The notes under the pieces are model-generated. The model saw only the letters and a program-made list of their open reading frames with translations. It was not told the origin of the DNA and did not search any database. From Blautia pseudococcoides (GTDB taxonomy: Bacteria; Bacillota; Clostridia; Lachnospirales; Lachnospiraceae): a stretch of DNA of 64,000 bases. Made by a program: the position numbers and the translations under genes. The stretch is taken from NCBI RefSeq assembly GCF_001689125.2, contig NZ_CP015405.2, forward strand, positions 2,075,001 to 2,139,000. Reading direction: 5' to 3'. Every line of letters begins with the position of its first letter. Position 1 is the first letter of the stretch. This document shows, piece by piece, positions 52,258 to 59,488 of the stretch.

Positions 52258-52782
52258 ATGGGTAGTTTTGGAAAAAAATTATTGGGTTTTAGTGTGATCG
52301 GTGCGGCTGCCGGCGCGGCATTTTATTATTTGAAAAAACAAAAAGAAGAAGATCCTGATCTGGAAGAAGATTTCGCAGATTTCCAGGACAATGTAAAGGA
52401 AACCGCTGCGTCTGCCAAAAACGTGGCCAGCAAGCTGAAAGAAAAAGTGGAAAAAACAGTGGAAGAGACTGTAAATAAAGTAAAAGAACACACTGATGAC
52501 ATTCTGGATGACCTGGATGATGAGGACATTTTCGAGGATGACGACATGGATCTGGATGATCTGAAGGAAGATATAAAAGAGACCGCAGAGGATGTCAAAG
52601 ACGATTTAAAAGATGCTGCCGAGACCGCTAAAGACGGAGCTGCAGAAACCGCCAGGGACGTGAAGGACGCTGTGGAAAAAAGCGTAGAACAGGTGTCTGA
52701 GGATCTGAAGGCAAGAATGGAAAACGCCAAAAAAGCTATGGAAAACAGCAGTTCCGAGAATACAGAAAAAACAGAAGAATAA
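52258..52782 (+). CDS. LEA-like, YtxH-type acidic helical protein
   Basis: A 174-residue protein. An N-terminal hydrophobic segment with Gly/Ala (LGFSVIGAAAGAAFYYLKK) looks like a membrane anchor of the YtxH type. The rest is highly charged and helical with repeating Lys-Glu-Ala-Asp units (VKETAASAKNV, VKDDLKDAAETAKDG, ARDVKDAVEKS), typical of the LEA/apolipoprotein-like 11-residue repeats of stress proteins. An acidic patch of about 25 residues with D and E only (near 82-105) interrupts the helices. A role in desiccation or envelope stress is inferred; it is monocistronic with a terminator. Confidence 0.7.
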   Translation: MGSFGKKLLGFSVIGAAAGAAFYYLKKQKEEDPDLEEDFADFQDNVKETAASAKNVASKLKEKVEKTVEETVNKVKEHTDDILDDLDDEDIFEDDDMDLDDLKEDIKETAEDVKDDLKDAAETAKDGAAETARDVKDAVEKSVEQVSEDLKARMENAKKAMENSSSENTEKTEE

Positions 52783-52825
52783 ATAACGCAGCAGTTCATC
52801 TCTCTGCATTGCTGCGGAATATCAT

Positions 52826-52868
52826 AGAAACCCCGGGCGGCCTGTACAGGCCGTTTCCCGGGGTTTCT
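52826..52868. terminator. Terminator between the LEA-like gene and the thi operon
   Basis: AGAAACCCCGGG pairs with CCCGGGGTTTCT, with an inner CGGCCTGTACAGGCCG palindrome. It is convergent and serves both sides, and is GC-rich with a TTTCT end on the plus strand. Confidence 0.85.
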
Positions 52869-52878
52869 GTCTCTTGTT

Positions 52879-53628
52879 TTACTCCTGACCGGCATCCAGA
52901 TGCTCCAGTATCCGCCGTTTATACTCTAAAAATCCCTCTGTCAGATTAAAGTTACCGGGTCTTGGACGCGGTTCCTGTATGCGTATTTCCCCGGTGATGC
53001 GTCCCGGTTTACCGGTGAGCAGATAGATCCTGTCTGACAATACTATGGCCTCGTCAATGTCATGGGTTATAAAGATCGTGGACAGATGGATCTGCTCCAT
53101 CACCTGCAGGTACCACTCATGCATGGCACGCTTGGTCAGAGTGTCAAGAGCTGAAAACGGCTCGTCCAAAAGGGCCAGTTTCCGGGAAAACAGATAGGTC
53201 CGAAGAAGGGCTGCCCTCTGGCGCATACCGCCGGAGAGCTGGCTGGGATACTTCTTCTGCGTCCCTTCCAGCCCGAATTCCTGAAAATAAGGCTGTACCT
53301 TTTCCCGTGCAGCCTTTTTCTTTTCTCCTTTTATGAGAAGAGGAAGGGCTGCATTATCCTCAATGGTCCTGTATGGGAGCAGCATGTCTTTCTGAAGCAT
53401 ATAGCTTACATTTCCGGGACAGCCGGTAATCTCCTTCCCATCCAGAAAAACATGTCCCTCTTCCGGTTTCTCCAGGCCGGAGATCACATTAAAAAGGGTT
53501 GTTTTACCGCCTCCGCTGACCCCTAAAAGGCATACCAGCTCCTGGTCATGAAGTTCAATGGTAATATCCTCCAGGATCTTTACTCCGTCAAAAGATTTAC
53601 TCACATTTGAAACCTTTAGTTCCGCCAT
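52879..53628 (-). CDS. thiZ: Thiamine-precursor ABC transporter ATPase (ThiZ-like)
   Basis: A 249-residue nitrate/taurine-type ABC ATPase with Walker A GVSGGGKTT, signature LSGGMRQR and Walker B LALLDEPFSALDTLT. The PYRTIEDNAAL and HDIDEAIVLSD segments are typical of the group. In Bacillota this branch pairs with ThiX and ThiY for uptake of the pyrimidine HMP or its formyl derivative. It is the last gene of a TPP-riboswitch operon, 21 bases after thiY. The terminator at 52826-52868 follows its stop. Confidence 0.85.
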   Translation of the reverse strand: MAELKVSNVSKSFDGVKILEDITIELHDQELVCLLGVSGGGKTTLFNVISGLEKPEEGHVFLDGKEITGCPGNVSYMLQKDMLLPYRTIEDNAALPLLIKGEKKKAAREKVQPYFQEFGLEGTQKKYPSQLSGGMRQRAALLRTYLFSRKLALLDEPFSALDTLTKRAMHEWYLQVMEQIHLSTIFITHDIDEAIVLSDRIYLLTGKPGRITGEIRIQEPRPRPGNFNLTEGFLEYKRRILEHLDAGQE

Positions 53629-53649
53629 ATCTTACCTCCGGAGATCTGT

Positions 53650-54693
53650 TTATTCCGGCAGATAGTCATTGGAAAATCCCGCGTTTTCCGGAATCTCTGC
53701 CTCTGACAATCCGTTTTCATTTAACCAGCTGTAGAAGGCATTCCATCTGGCCGGGTCTATATATCCCCACTGACTGACCTCTGCCTTATACTGGTCTTTT
53801 AAGTATTCCTGGCTGGCCTTCACCAGTTTTTCATCCAGTTCCGGGGAAGCTTTCAGAAGAATATCCGCCGCTTTGTCCGGGTCCTCAATGGCCTCCTCAT
53901 ATCCTTGTTTCACAGCCCTTAAAAACGCCTTAGCCGTATCCGGCTCCTTTTCCAGAAACTCATTGTTGGCGATCACCACCGGTGTGTAGTAATCAAATAC
54001 AGGATTGACGTCCTTAAACGCAAAATAATCCGTCTCCAGGTCCGCAGTCTCTGTGGCGATCCCTGCCCATGCGTAGAAGGTCCATATGGCATCCACGGAT
54101 TTGGATCTGAGGGCAGATACTTCGTCTGTGACAGTGCTTGGGATCAACTCTACTTTTGAGAAATCCCCTCCGTCTTTTTCCACCACATTTTGCAGCATAG
54201 CTTTCTCAATCGGCCCGTCCCAGGTTGCATATTTCTTTCCTTCCAGACCTTTCGGGTTATCCATCCCCTCCCCTTTTCTGGAAATGATGCCGGACGTATT
54301 ATGCTGGATCAGTGCAGCTACCGCTGTGTTTGGCAGAGCATTTTTCCCGGCCACACCCGGAGCCATACTGTCCTGGAAGGAGACGCCAAACTGCGCCTTT
54401 CCTGATGCCACCAAAGCATCCGCCCCATCCTCCGGAGGCTGTACGATCTCCACATCAAGGCCTTCTTTTTCAAAATAGCCCTTCTCTTTTGCAACATAAA
54501 ATCCGGTGTGATTGGTATTCGGCGTCCAGTCCAGCACGAACGTGATCTTCTCCAAATCCTTTGAACCACTGTCTTTATCCTCAGTATTTTCAGCGGCAGA
54601 ATCCTTGTTTCCCTTGTCCTCACCGCTGCCGCAGGCAGTCATGGATGTGAGCACACAGGCGGCAAGGAAAGCTGCCAGAATCTTCTTTTTCAT
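53650..54693 (-). CDS. thiY: Thiamine-precursor binding lipoprotein (ThiY-like)
   Basis: A 347-residue NMT1/THI5-family solute-binding protein. The signal peptide ends in a lipobox SMTACG (lipidated Cys at residue 20), followed by a Glu/Asp/Lys linker. The ligand fold begins with VLDWTPNTNHTGFYVAKEKGYF, the segment that marks ThiY and yeast THI5, and continues with GADALVASGKAQFGVSFQ. It probably binds the HMP moiety of thiamine outside the cell. It lies between thiX and thiZ. The exact ligand (HMP, formyl-aminopyrimidine or thiamine) is not proven. Confidence 0.88.
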   Translation of the reverse strand: MKKKILAAFLAACVLTSMTACGSGEDKGNKDSAAENTEDKDSGSKDLEKITFVLDWTPNTNHTGFYVAKEKGYFEKEGLDVEIVQPPEDGADALVASGKAQFGVSFQDSMAPGVAGKNALPNTAVAALIQHNTSGIISRKGEGMDNPKGLEGKKYATWDGPIEKAMLQNVVEKDGGDFSKVELIPSTVTDEVSALRSKSVDAIWTFYAWAGIATETADLETDYFAFKDVNPVFDYYTPVVIANNEFLEKEPDTAKAFLRAVKQGYEEAIEDPDKAADILLKASPELDEKLVKASQEYLKDQYKAEVSQWGYIDPARWNAFYSWLNENGLSEAEIPENAGFSNDYLPE

Positions 54694-54716
54694 TTAATCG
54701 TCCTCTCTTTTCTGTC

Positions 54717-55481
54717 TTATTTTACCTTTTCCCAGGGCATGCATTTTTTCTGCAGGATATCCACCAGCTTCATGAGAAGAAGGCTGATAATGGATATTAG
54801 AAAAATAACAGCAAACATTTTATCAAAAGCAAACGCCTTTTTCACACGGATCATATACACGCCAAGCCCGGAAAACCCGCCAAGCCACTCAGAGATGACC
54901 GCACCCACAACAGAATAGGAAGCGGAAATGCGGAGGCTGGCAAAAAAACGGCCCATGGCGCCAGGCATTTTAATATATCTGAATATCTGGAGACTGCCTG
55001 CCCCCATGCTTTTTAAAAGATTCATCATATCCTTATCCGCAGAACGGAAGCCCTCCAGAAGTCCTATGGTGATAGGGAAGAAGGTCACGATCACGATCAG
55101 GATGACCTTTGGCAGCATCTCGTACCCGAACCACAGCACAAGAAGCGGTGCTATAGCCACTGTGGGCACGGTCTGGGTAATGACGATGAGCGGATAGAAG
55201 GCTTTGTAAAGCTTTTCAAAATGATCCATGAGAACCGCCATGATAAACCCAAAAGCCACACCGCAGAAAAGTCCCGCTGCCGCCTCAAGAAGCGTAACCC
55301 CGGAATTTTCCATGAGCAGCGGAAATTCACTGACAAAGGCTTTCACCACCTGCACCGGCGAGGGAAGCATGAAGTTGGGGACCAGACCAGCCATGGAGAC
55401 AAACTGCCAGATGATCAGGATAGCAGACAGGGCCGCCGCTGCCCAGAGCTTACTGGTGGTGCTTTGTAACTTTTTTCTCAA
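54717..55481 (-). CDS. thiX: Thiamine-precursor ABC permease (ThiX-like)
   Basis: A 254-residue SsuC/TauC-type permease with six predicted helices. The membrane-spanning region starts at LWAAAALSAILIIWQFVSM. The EAA-like region lies near GSLQIFRYIKMPGAMGRFFASL (residues 165-187). It overlaps the thiamine-binding small protein gene by 32 bases and precedes thiY by 23 bases. The operon is under a TPP riboswitch. Confidence 0.85.
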   Translation of the reverse strand: MRKKLQSTTSKLWAAAALSAILIIWQFVSMAGLVPNFMLPSPVQVVKAFVSEFPLLMENSGVTLLEAAAGLFCGVAFGFIMAVLMDHFEKLYKAFYPLIVITQTVPTVAIAPLLVLWFGYEMLPKVILIVIVTFFPITIGLLEGFRSADKDMMNLLKSMGAGSLQIFRYIKMPGAMGRFFASLRISASYSVVGAVISEWLGGFSGLGVYMIRVKKAFAFDKMFAVIFLISIISLLLMKLVDILQKKCMPWEKVK

Positions 55482-55752
55482 TGGTCAGCACATCTCCTTC
55501 TGGCTTATAAGACACTTTGATATAGGCCGCTACAGAAGGCGCGCCTGCACGGACTGCAATATGCTGGCATTCTTTTACAATATCCATCAGTTCATCGTAG
55601 TCACCTTCAATGGCCGTCTCAAAAGGCCCTACATAATAGTTCAGCCCTGTACTCTTAATATAGCCGATCACCTCGTCCACAATACGGATCAATTCCTCGT
55701 CATTCTCTGCCTCCGGCAATGTCTGGATCGCTACACTTGCATTCATTTTCAT
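55450..55752 (-). CDS. MTH1187/YkoF-type thiamine-binding protein
   Basis: A 100-residue cytoplasmic ferredoxin-like fold protein (COG0011). It begins MKMNASVAIQTLPEAEND and ends in AYIKVSYKPEGDVLTIEKKV, with the GLNYYVGPFETAIEGDYDE segment in the middle that is characteristic of the family. Members bind thiamine or HMP in the cell. It is the first gene after the riboswitch and overlaps thiX by 32 bases, a common order in Clostridia. AGGAGG precedes the ATG. Confidence 0.88.
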   Translation of the reverse strand: MKMNASVAIQTLPEAENDEELIRIVDEVIGYIKSTGLNYYVGPFETAIEGDYDELMDIVKECQHIAVRAGAPSVAAYIKVSYKPEGDVLTIEKKVTKHHQ

Positions 55753-55846
55753 TTCCTCCTTAGAATCTTTATAAGTTTCACTTTTTTTCTGCGGGGATCT
55801 TTGCTATCCCATAGAAAGCGCACAATGTGGACTTTCTATTCACATA

Positions 55847-55884
55847 AACAAAAGCTCCCGGCAGGTTTTACCTGAACAGGAGCT
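55847..55884 (-). terminator. Riboswitch-controlled terminator
   Basis: On the minus strand AGCTCCTGTTCAGG pairs with CCTGCCGGGAGCT, followed by TTTTGTTT. It lies between the TPP aptamer and the first gene. With TPP bound the terminator should form, and without TPP an alternative pairing should release it. Confidence 0.85.
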
Positions 55885-55930
55885 GGTTATCAGAACAAAT
55901 GCGCACCGGCCTGCGGTGCCTCTCTTATGC

Positions 55931-56018
55931 TCCCTACGCCGGCATTACCCGGATCAGGTTAAGGGTGAAAAACGATTACGGTTTTACTCTCAGCCGGACT
56001 TCTCTCCAGCTCCCCTGT
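55931..56018 (-). promoter_or_regulatory. TPP riboswitch (THI element)
   Basis: On the minus strand the aptamer shows GGGAGC near the 5' end, CTGAGA (complement of 55988-55993), a variable stem, ACCTGATCCGGGTAAT (complement of 55944-55959), and GCCGGCGTAGGGA closing the P1-P3 core. These are the invariant parts of the TPP aptamer. It regulates the MTH1187-thiXYZ operon by transcription termination at 55847-55884. Confidence 0.97.
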
Positions 56019-56028
56019 TGTCTTCTCA

Positions 56029-56057
56029 AGTGTACTTCATTGTAAAATAATTGTCAA
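56029..56057 (-). promoter_or_regulatory. Promoter of the TPP-controlled operon
   Basis: On the minus strand TTGACA (56052-56057), 17 bases and TACACT (56029-56034). The transcript would begin near 56022, just before the aptamer. Confidence 0.75.
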
Positions 56058-56058
56058 G

Positions 56059-57561
56059 TCAATCCTCCTGCCCTTCTATTTTTTCTCTTCCGTTCCAGGC
56101 TTCCGCAAGCCTTTTCATGCCTTTCTCCAAATCTTCCTCCGACATGGTGGCATATCCCAGAAGAACCGTTGCCGGCATTTGAGGCGCCTTACCGCTGACC
56201 AGGAATTCGGACAATCCGTAAACTCTGACACCGGCTTTTGCTGCCATTTCCACTGCTTCCTGTTCGGATGATCCGTTTTTAAAATGTATCAGAAGATGGA
56301 CCCCCGCATTTTCACCGGAACAGGTGCACACGTTTCCCATGTCCTCTTTCAGCCAGTGCAGGAGCAGGTCATGTTTTCCTTTATAGAGGCTGCGCATTCT
56401 GTTTAAATGCCGCTCGTAATAGCCTTCCCTCAAAAAAAGCTCAAGAATCTTCTGATCCGCCCTGGAAACCGTGACGGAGAAGGGGTTCTCCCCCCTTAGA
56501 TACCGCTGCATCAGTTTCTTTGGCAGTACCATATAACTGATTCGGATGGAGGGTGCAATAGACTTTGAGAAAGTTCCAAGATAGATGACCCGCTCCTCCT
56601 TATCAAATCCCTGTAAGGCAGGTATAGGCTTTCCTTTGTAGCGGAATTCACTGTCATAGTCATCTTCTATGATGTAGCGATCTCCCCTCCCCGCCCATTT
56701 CAGGAGGGACAGGCGGCGTTTCAGGGGCATGACCGTCCCCATGGGAAACTGGTGGGAGGGCATGACATAGACCATATCTGCTCCGGTTAGCTCCAGGTCA
56801 TGTACATCAATGCCCTGTGTGTCCTGGTTCACAATACATCTCTCAAATCCCATATGCCCGAAGTCATGCCAGGCGCTTCTGTATGTAGGGTTCTCCATGG
56901 CAATTTTTCTGTCCTTCCCAAGGATCGTGCAGAGCAGCATCAAAAGATAATCATTCCCAGCCCCCACAAGAATCTGTTCCGGTTGGCAGTGAACACCCCT
57001 GGCCTGATAGAGATACGCGGAGACAGCCTGTCTAAGGGACAATTCCCCGCAGGGGTCCCCCAGCGAGAAGAGCGCATCCTGTGCATCTGTCAAGACCTGC
57101 CGCGACAATTTCCGCCATGCGTTGTGAGGAAAACTGCCGGGGGCAATTCCGTTCAGGGCAAAATCGTAAGCGTATTTGGCCCTGTCCGTCTCTGTCTTTC
57201 GTTCCTCCCCCATGCCCGCCCTGTGCCGGACACCTTTTTGAGGGTTGTCAGACCATGCTTGTCTTCCTGCTTCACGCGTTTCCTGTCTTCTGCCTGTGCC
57301 GTAATAGAGCCCTTCGATGTCGCATACAAAATATCCCTTACACGGGACCGCCTCAATATATCCCTCTGAGACCAGCTGGTCATAGGCCAAATCCACGGTA
57401 CTCCTGCTCACGGACAGATTCCCCGCAAGTGCGCGGGAGGACGGCAGCCGCATTCCTGCGGCAAGCCGTCCTTCCTGGATTTCCTGTTTAAAATATTCAC
57501 ATATCTGTTCATACAAAGGCGCTTCCGCCTTAGTGTCCAATGAAATAATCAAATCGTTCAT
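56059..57561 (-). CDS. MocR/PdxR-type GntR regulator with aminotransferase domain
   Basis: A 500-residue regulator. The N-terminal winged-helix GntR domain (about 10-75, SRALAGNLSVSRSTVDLAYDQL) is joined by a linker of about 60 residues, rich in Arg, Lys and Glu, to a type I aminotransferase-like domain (about 130-490). The PLP pocket shows IIEDDYDSEFRY and GTFSKSIAPS, whose lysine would bind PLP. These proteins sense PLP or an amino acid adduct. It is in the same direction as the thi operon, whose promoter lies just after its stop, but its target is unknown. It follows glnS by 38 bases in opposite reading order. Confidence 0.87.
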   Translation of the reverse strand: MNDLIISLDTKAEAPLYEQICEYFKQEIQEGRLAAGMRLPSSRALAGNLSVSRSTVDLAYDQLVSEGYIEAVPCKGYFVCDIEGLYYGTGRRQETREAGRQAWSDNPQKGVRHRAGMGEERKTETDRAKYAYDFALNGIAPGSFPHNAWRKLSRQVLTDAQDALFSLGDPCGELSLRQAVSAYLYQARGVHCQPEQILVGAGNDYLLMLLCTILGKDRKIAMENPTYRSAWHDFGHMGFERCIVNQDTQGIDVHDLELTGADMVYVMPSHQFPMGTVMPLKRRLSLLKWAGRGDRYIIEDDYDSEFRYKGKPIPALQGFDKEERVIYLGTFSKSIAPSIRISYMVLPKKLMQRYLRGENPFSVTVSRADQKILELFLREGYYERHLNRMRSLYKGKHDLLLHWLKEDMGNVCTCSGENAGVHLLIHFKNGSSEQEAVEMAAKAGVRVYGLSEFLVSGKAPQMPATVLLGYATMSEEDLEKGMKRLAEAWNGREKIEGQED

Positions 57562-57599
57562 TCTTTTTTCTCTAATTCATGGTCAATGGAAAATATGCA

Positions 57600-59273
57600 C
57601 TATAATTTAAAAGAGCTTTTCAAAGAGACGATCCGGTTAAAGACCGGCTCTCCCGGTTTGGAATCATGGCAGTCTGCACAGAAAAAGCCGTTTCTCACAA
57701 ACTGGAAGCTGTCATACGCCTCGGCCTCGGCCAGCGCCGGCTCCACATAACAGTCTTTCAGCACCACCAGAGAGTTGGGGTTCAGGTTCAGGCTGCCGTC
57801 CTCTTTGTTATAGACCCCCTTCTCCTCATCCACAATATTCTCATACAGGCGGCATTCCGCTTTTGCTGCGGTTTTCCTGGCTACCCAGTGAATGGTTCCT
57901 TTTACTTTTCTACCGTCAGGGGAATTTCCTCCCTTTGACTCCGGATCGTAAGTGCAGTGAACTACCGTTATATTGCCGTTTTCATCTTTCTCAAATCCGG
58001 TACATTTTACAAAGTAAGCGTTCATGAGACGCACTTCATTATCCGGATAGAGACGTTTGTATTTTTTCGGTGGTACTTCCATGAAGTCCTCACGCTCAAT
58101 ATACAGTTCTCTTCCAAAAGGTACTTTTCTGCTGCCAAGTTCCGGGTTTTCCATGTTGTTGGCAACCTCCAGATATTCTATCTGGTCCTCCGGGTAATTG
58201 TCAATCACCAGTTTCAGCGGATCTAAAACGGCCATCATACGAGGTTTTTTCATCTTCAGGTCCTCGCGGATGCAGTATTCCAGCATAGCGTAATCCACGG
58301 AGCTGTTGGCCTTTGACACACCGCAGAGATCCACAAACATTTTGATGGATTCCGGTGTAAATCCACGTCTTCGCAGAGCGGCAATAGACACCAGACGGGG
58401 ATCATCCCATCCGTCCACAATGCCGTCCTCAACCAGTTTCTTGATATAACGCTTTCCGGTCACCACATTGGTCAGGTACAGTTTTGCGAACTCGATCTGC
58501 TTGGGCGGATGCGGGTATTCCAGTTCCTTCACAACCCAGTCGTAAAGAGGACGGTGGTCCTCAAATTCCAGGGTACAGATAGAGTGAGTCACACCCTCAA
58601 TGGCATCCTCAATGGGATGGGCAAAATCATACATGGGGTAAATACACCATTTGTCCCCGGTATTGTGATGTGTCATATGAGCCACGCGGTAGATGACCGG
58701 ATCTCTCATATTGATATTAGGGGAAGCCATGTCGATCTTGGCGCGGAGCACCTTGCTCCCGTCCTCGAACTCCCCGTTTTTCATGCGCTCAAACAGGTCC
58801 AGGTTTTCCTCTGTGCTCCTGTTTCTATATGGGCTTTCCTTGCCGGGTTCCGTGAGGGTTCCCCGGTATTCACGGATTTCCTCTGCAGATAAGTCACAGA
58901 CAAAAGCCTTGCCTTTTTTGATCAGTTTTACGGCTGCCTCATACATCTGTTCAAAATAATCGGACGCGAAATACAGACGGTCCTCCCAGTCTGCTCCCAG
59001 CCATTTAATATCCGCTTTAATGGATTCCACAAATTCCACTTTTTCTTTTGTGGGGTTGGTATCATCAAAACGCATATTGAATTTGCCGTGATATTTCTGT
59101 GCCAGACCGTAGTTGAGCAGGATAGATTTTGCATGTCCGATATGCAGATATCCGTTGGGTTCCGGTGGAAAACGGGTACAAATCTCCTCGTACTTTCCTT
59201 CCTCTAAATCCTTGTCGATAATCTGTTCAATAAAGTTTTTAGAAACGGTTTCTTTTGCTGTTTCCTTTTCCAC
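57600..59273 (-). CDS. glnS: Glutaminyl-tRNA synthetase
   Basis: A 557-residue class I synthetase. [16 protein letters not shown] holds the HIGH motif (about residue 38-53), and [14 protein letters not shown] corresponds to the KMSKS-region segment near residue 320. The C-terminal anticodon-binding beta-barrels follow. The presence of GlnS alongside the usual amidotransferase route is scattered in Clostridia and often taken to reflect transfer; no such sign is visible here in base use. The promoter is at 59324-59351. The leader (59274-59323) is too short to hold a T-box. Confidence 0.95.
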   Translation of the reverse strand: MEKETAKETVSKNFIEQIIDKDLEEGKYEEICTRFPPEPNGYLHIGHAKSILLNYGLAQKYHGKFNMRFDDTNPTKEKVEFVESIKADIKWLGADWEDRLYFASDYFEQMYEAAVKLIKKGKAFVCDLSAEEIREYRGTLTEPGKESPYRNRSTEENLDLFERMKNGEFEDGSKVLRAKIDMASPNINMRDPVIYRVAHMTHHNTGDKWCIYPMYDFAHPIEDAIEGVTHSICTLEFEDHRPLYDWVVKELEYPHPPKQIEFAKLYLTNVVTGKRYIKKLVEDGIVDGWDDPRLVSIAALRRRGFTPESIKMFVDLCGVSKANSSVDYAMLEYCIREDLKMKKPRMMAVLDPLKLVIDNYPEDQIEYLEVANNMENPELGSRKVPFGRELYIEREDFMEVPPKKYKRLYPDNEVRLMNAYFVKCTGFEKDENGNITVVHCTYDPESKGGNSPDGRKVKGTIHWVARKTAAKAECRLYENIVDEEKGVYNKEDGSLNLNPNSLVVLKDCYVEPALAEAEAYDSFQFVRNGFFCADCHDSKPGEPVFNRIVSLKSSFKL

Positions 59274-59323
59274 TTACAGTTCCTCCATCATCTATATTTA
59301 TGGTAATTTTTTGTCTATGAAAT

Positions 59324-59351
59324 ATACTACCATAAAAATGGTAATTTTCAA
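59324..59351 (-). promoter_or_regulatory. glnS promoter with palindrome in the spacer
   Basis: On the minus strand TTGAAA (59346-59351), 16 bases and TAGTAT (59324-59329). TACCAT-AAAA-ATGGTA (59328-59343) is a 6-4-6 palindrome filling the spacer, suitable for a repressor. A third ATGGTA lies at 59300-59305. The regulator is unknown. Confidence 0.5.
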
Positions 59352-59374
59352 AGGCTTTACAGGAAAAAATTTAA

Positions 59375-59433
59375 AAGGGCCGCTGTCAGGCTTTTTCTCA
59401 AGCGATTCCTGCCCAAAACCTGACAACGGCCTT
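59375..59433 (-). terminator. Terminator of the ssnA-ygfK operon
   Basis: On the minus strand AAGGCCGTTGTCAGG pairs with CCTGACAGCGGCCCTT, a stem of about 16 bases with one bulge and a loop of about 28 bases. TTTTAAATTTTTT follows. It is about 55 bases after the ygfK stop. Confidence 0.85.
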
Positions 59434-59488
59434 ATCTTTCCCCAGAAGCCCAATCTGCCGGCCCCTGTTCTTTCATTGATCAGCTCTA

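Noticed and set aside
59274..59323. T-box riboswitch before glnS, or before hisS and aspS
   Set aside because: The glnS leader is too short, and hisS and aspS are internal to an operon with gaps of about 20 bases. No TGGNACCGCG sequence was seen.
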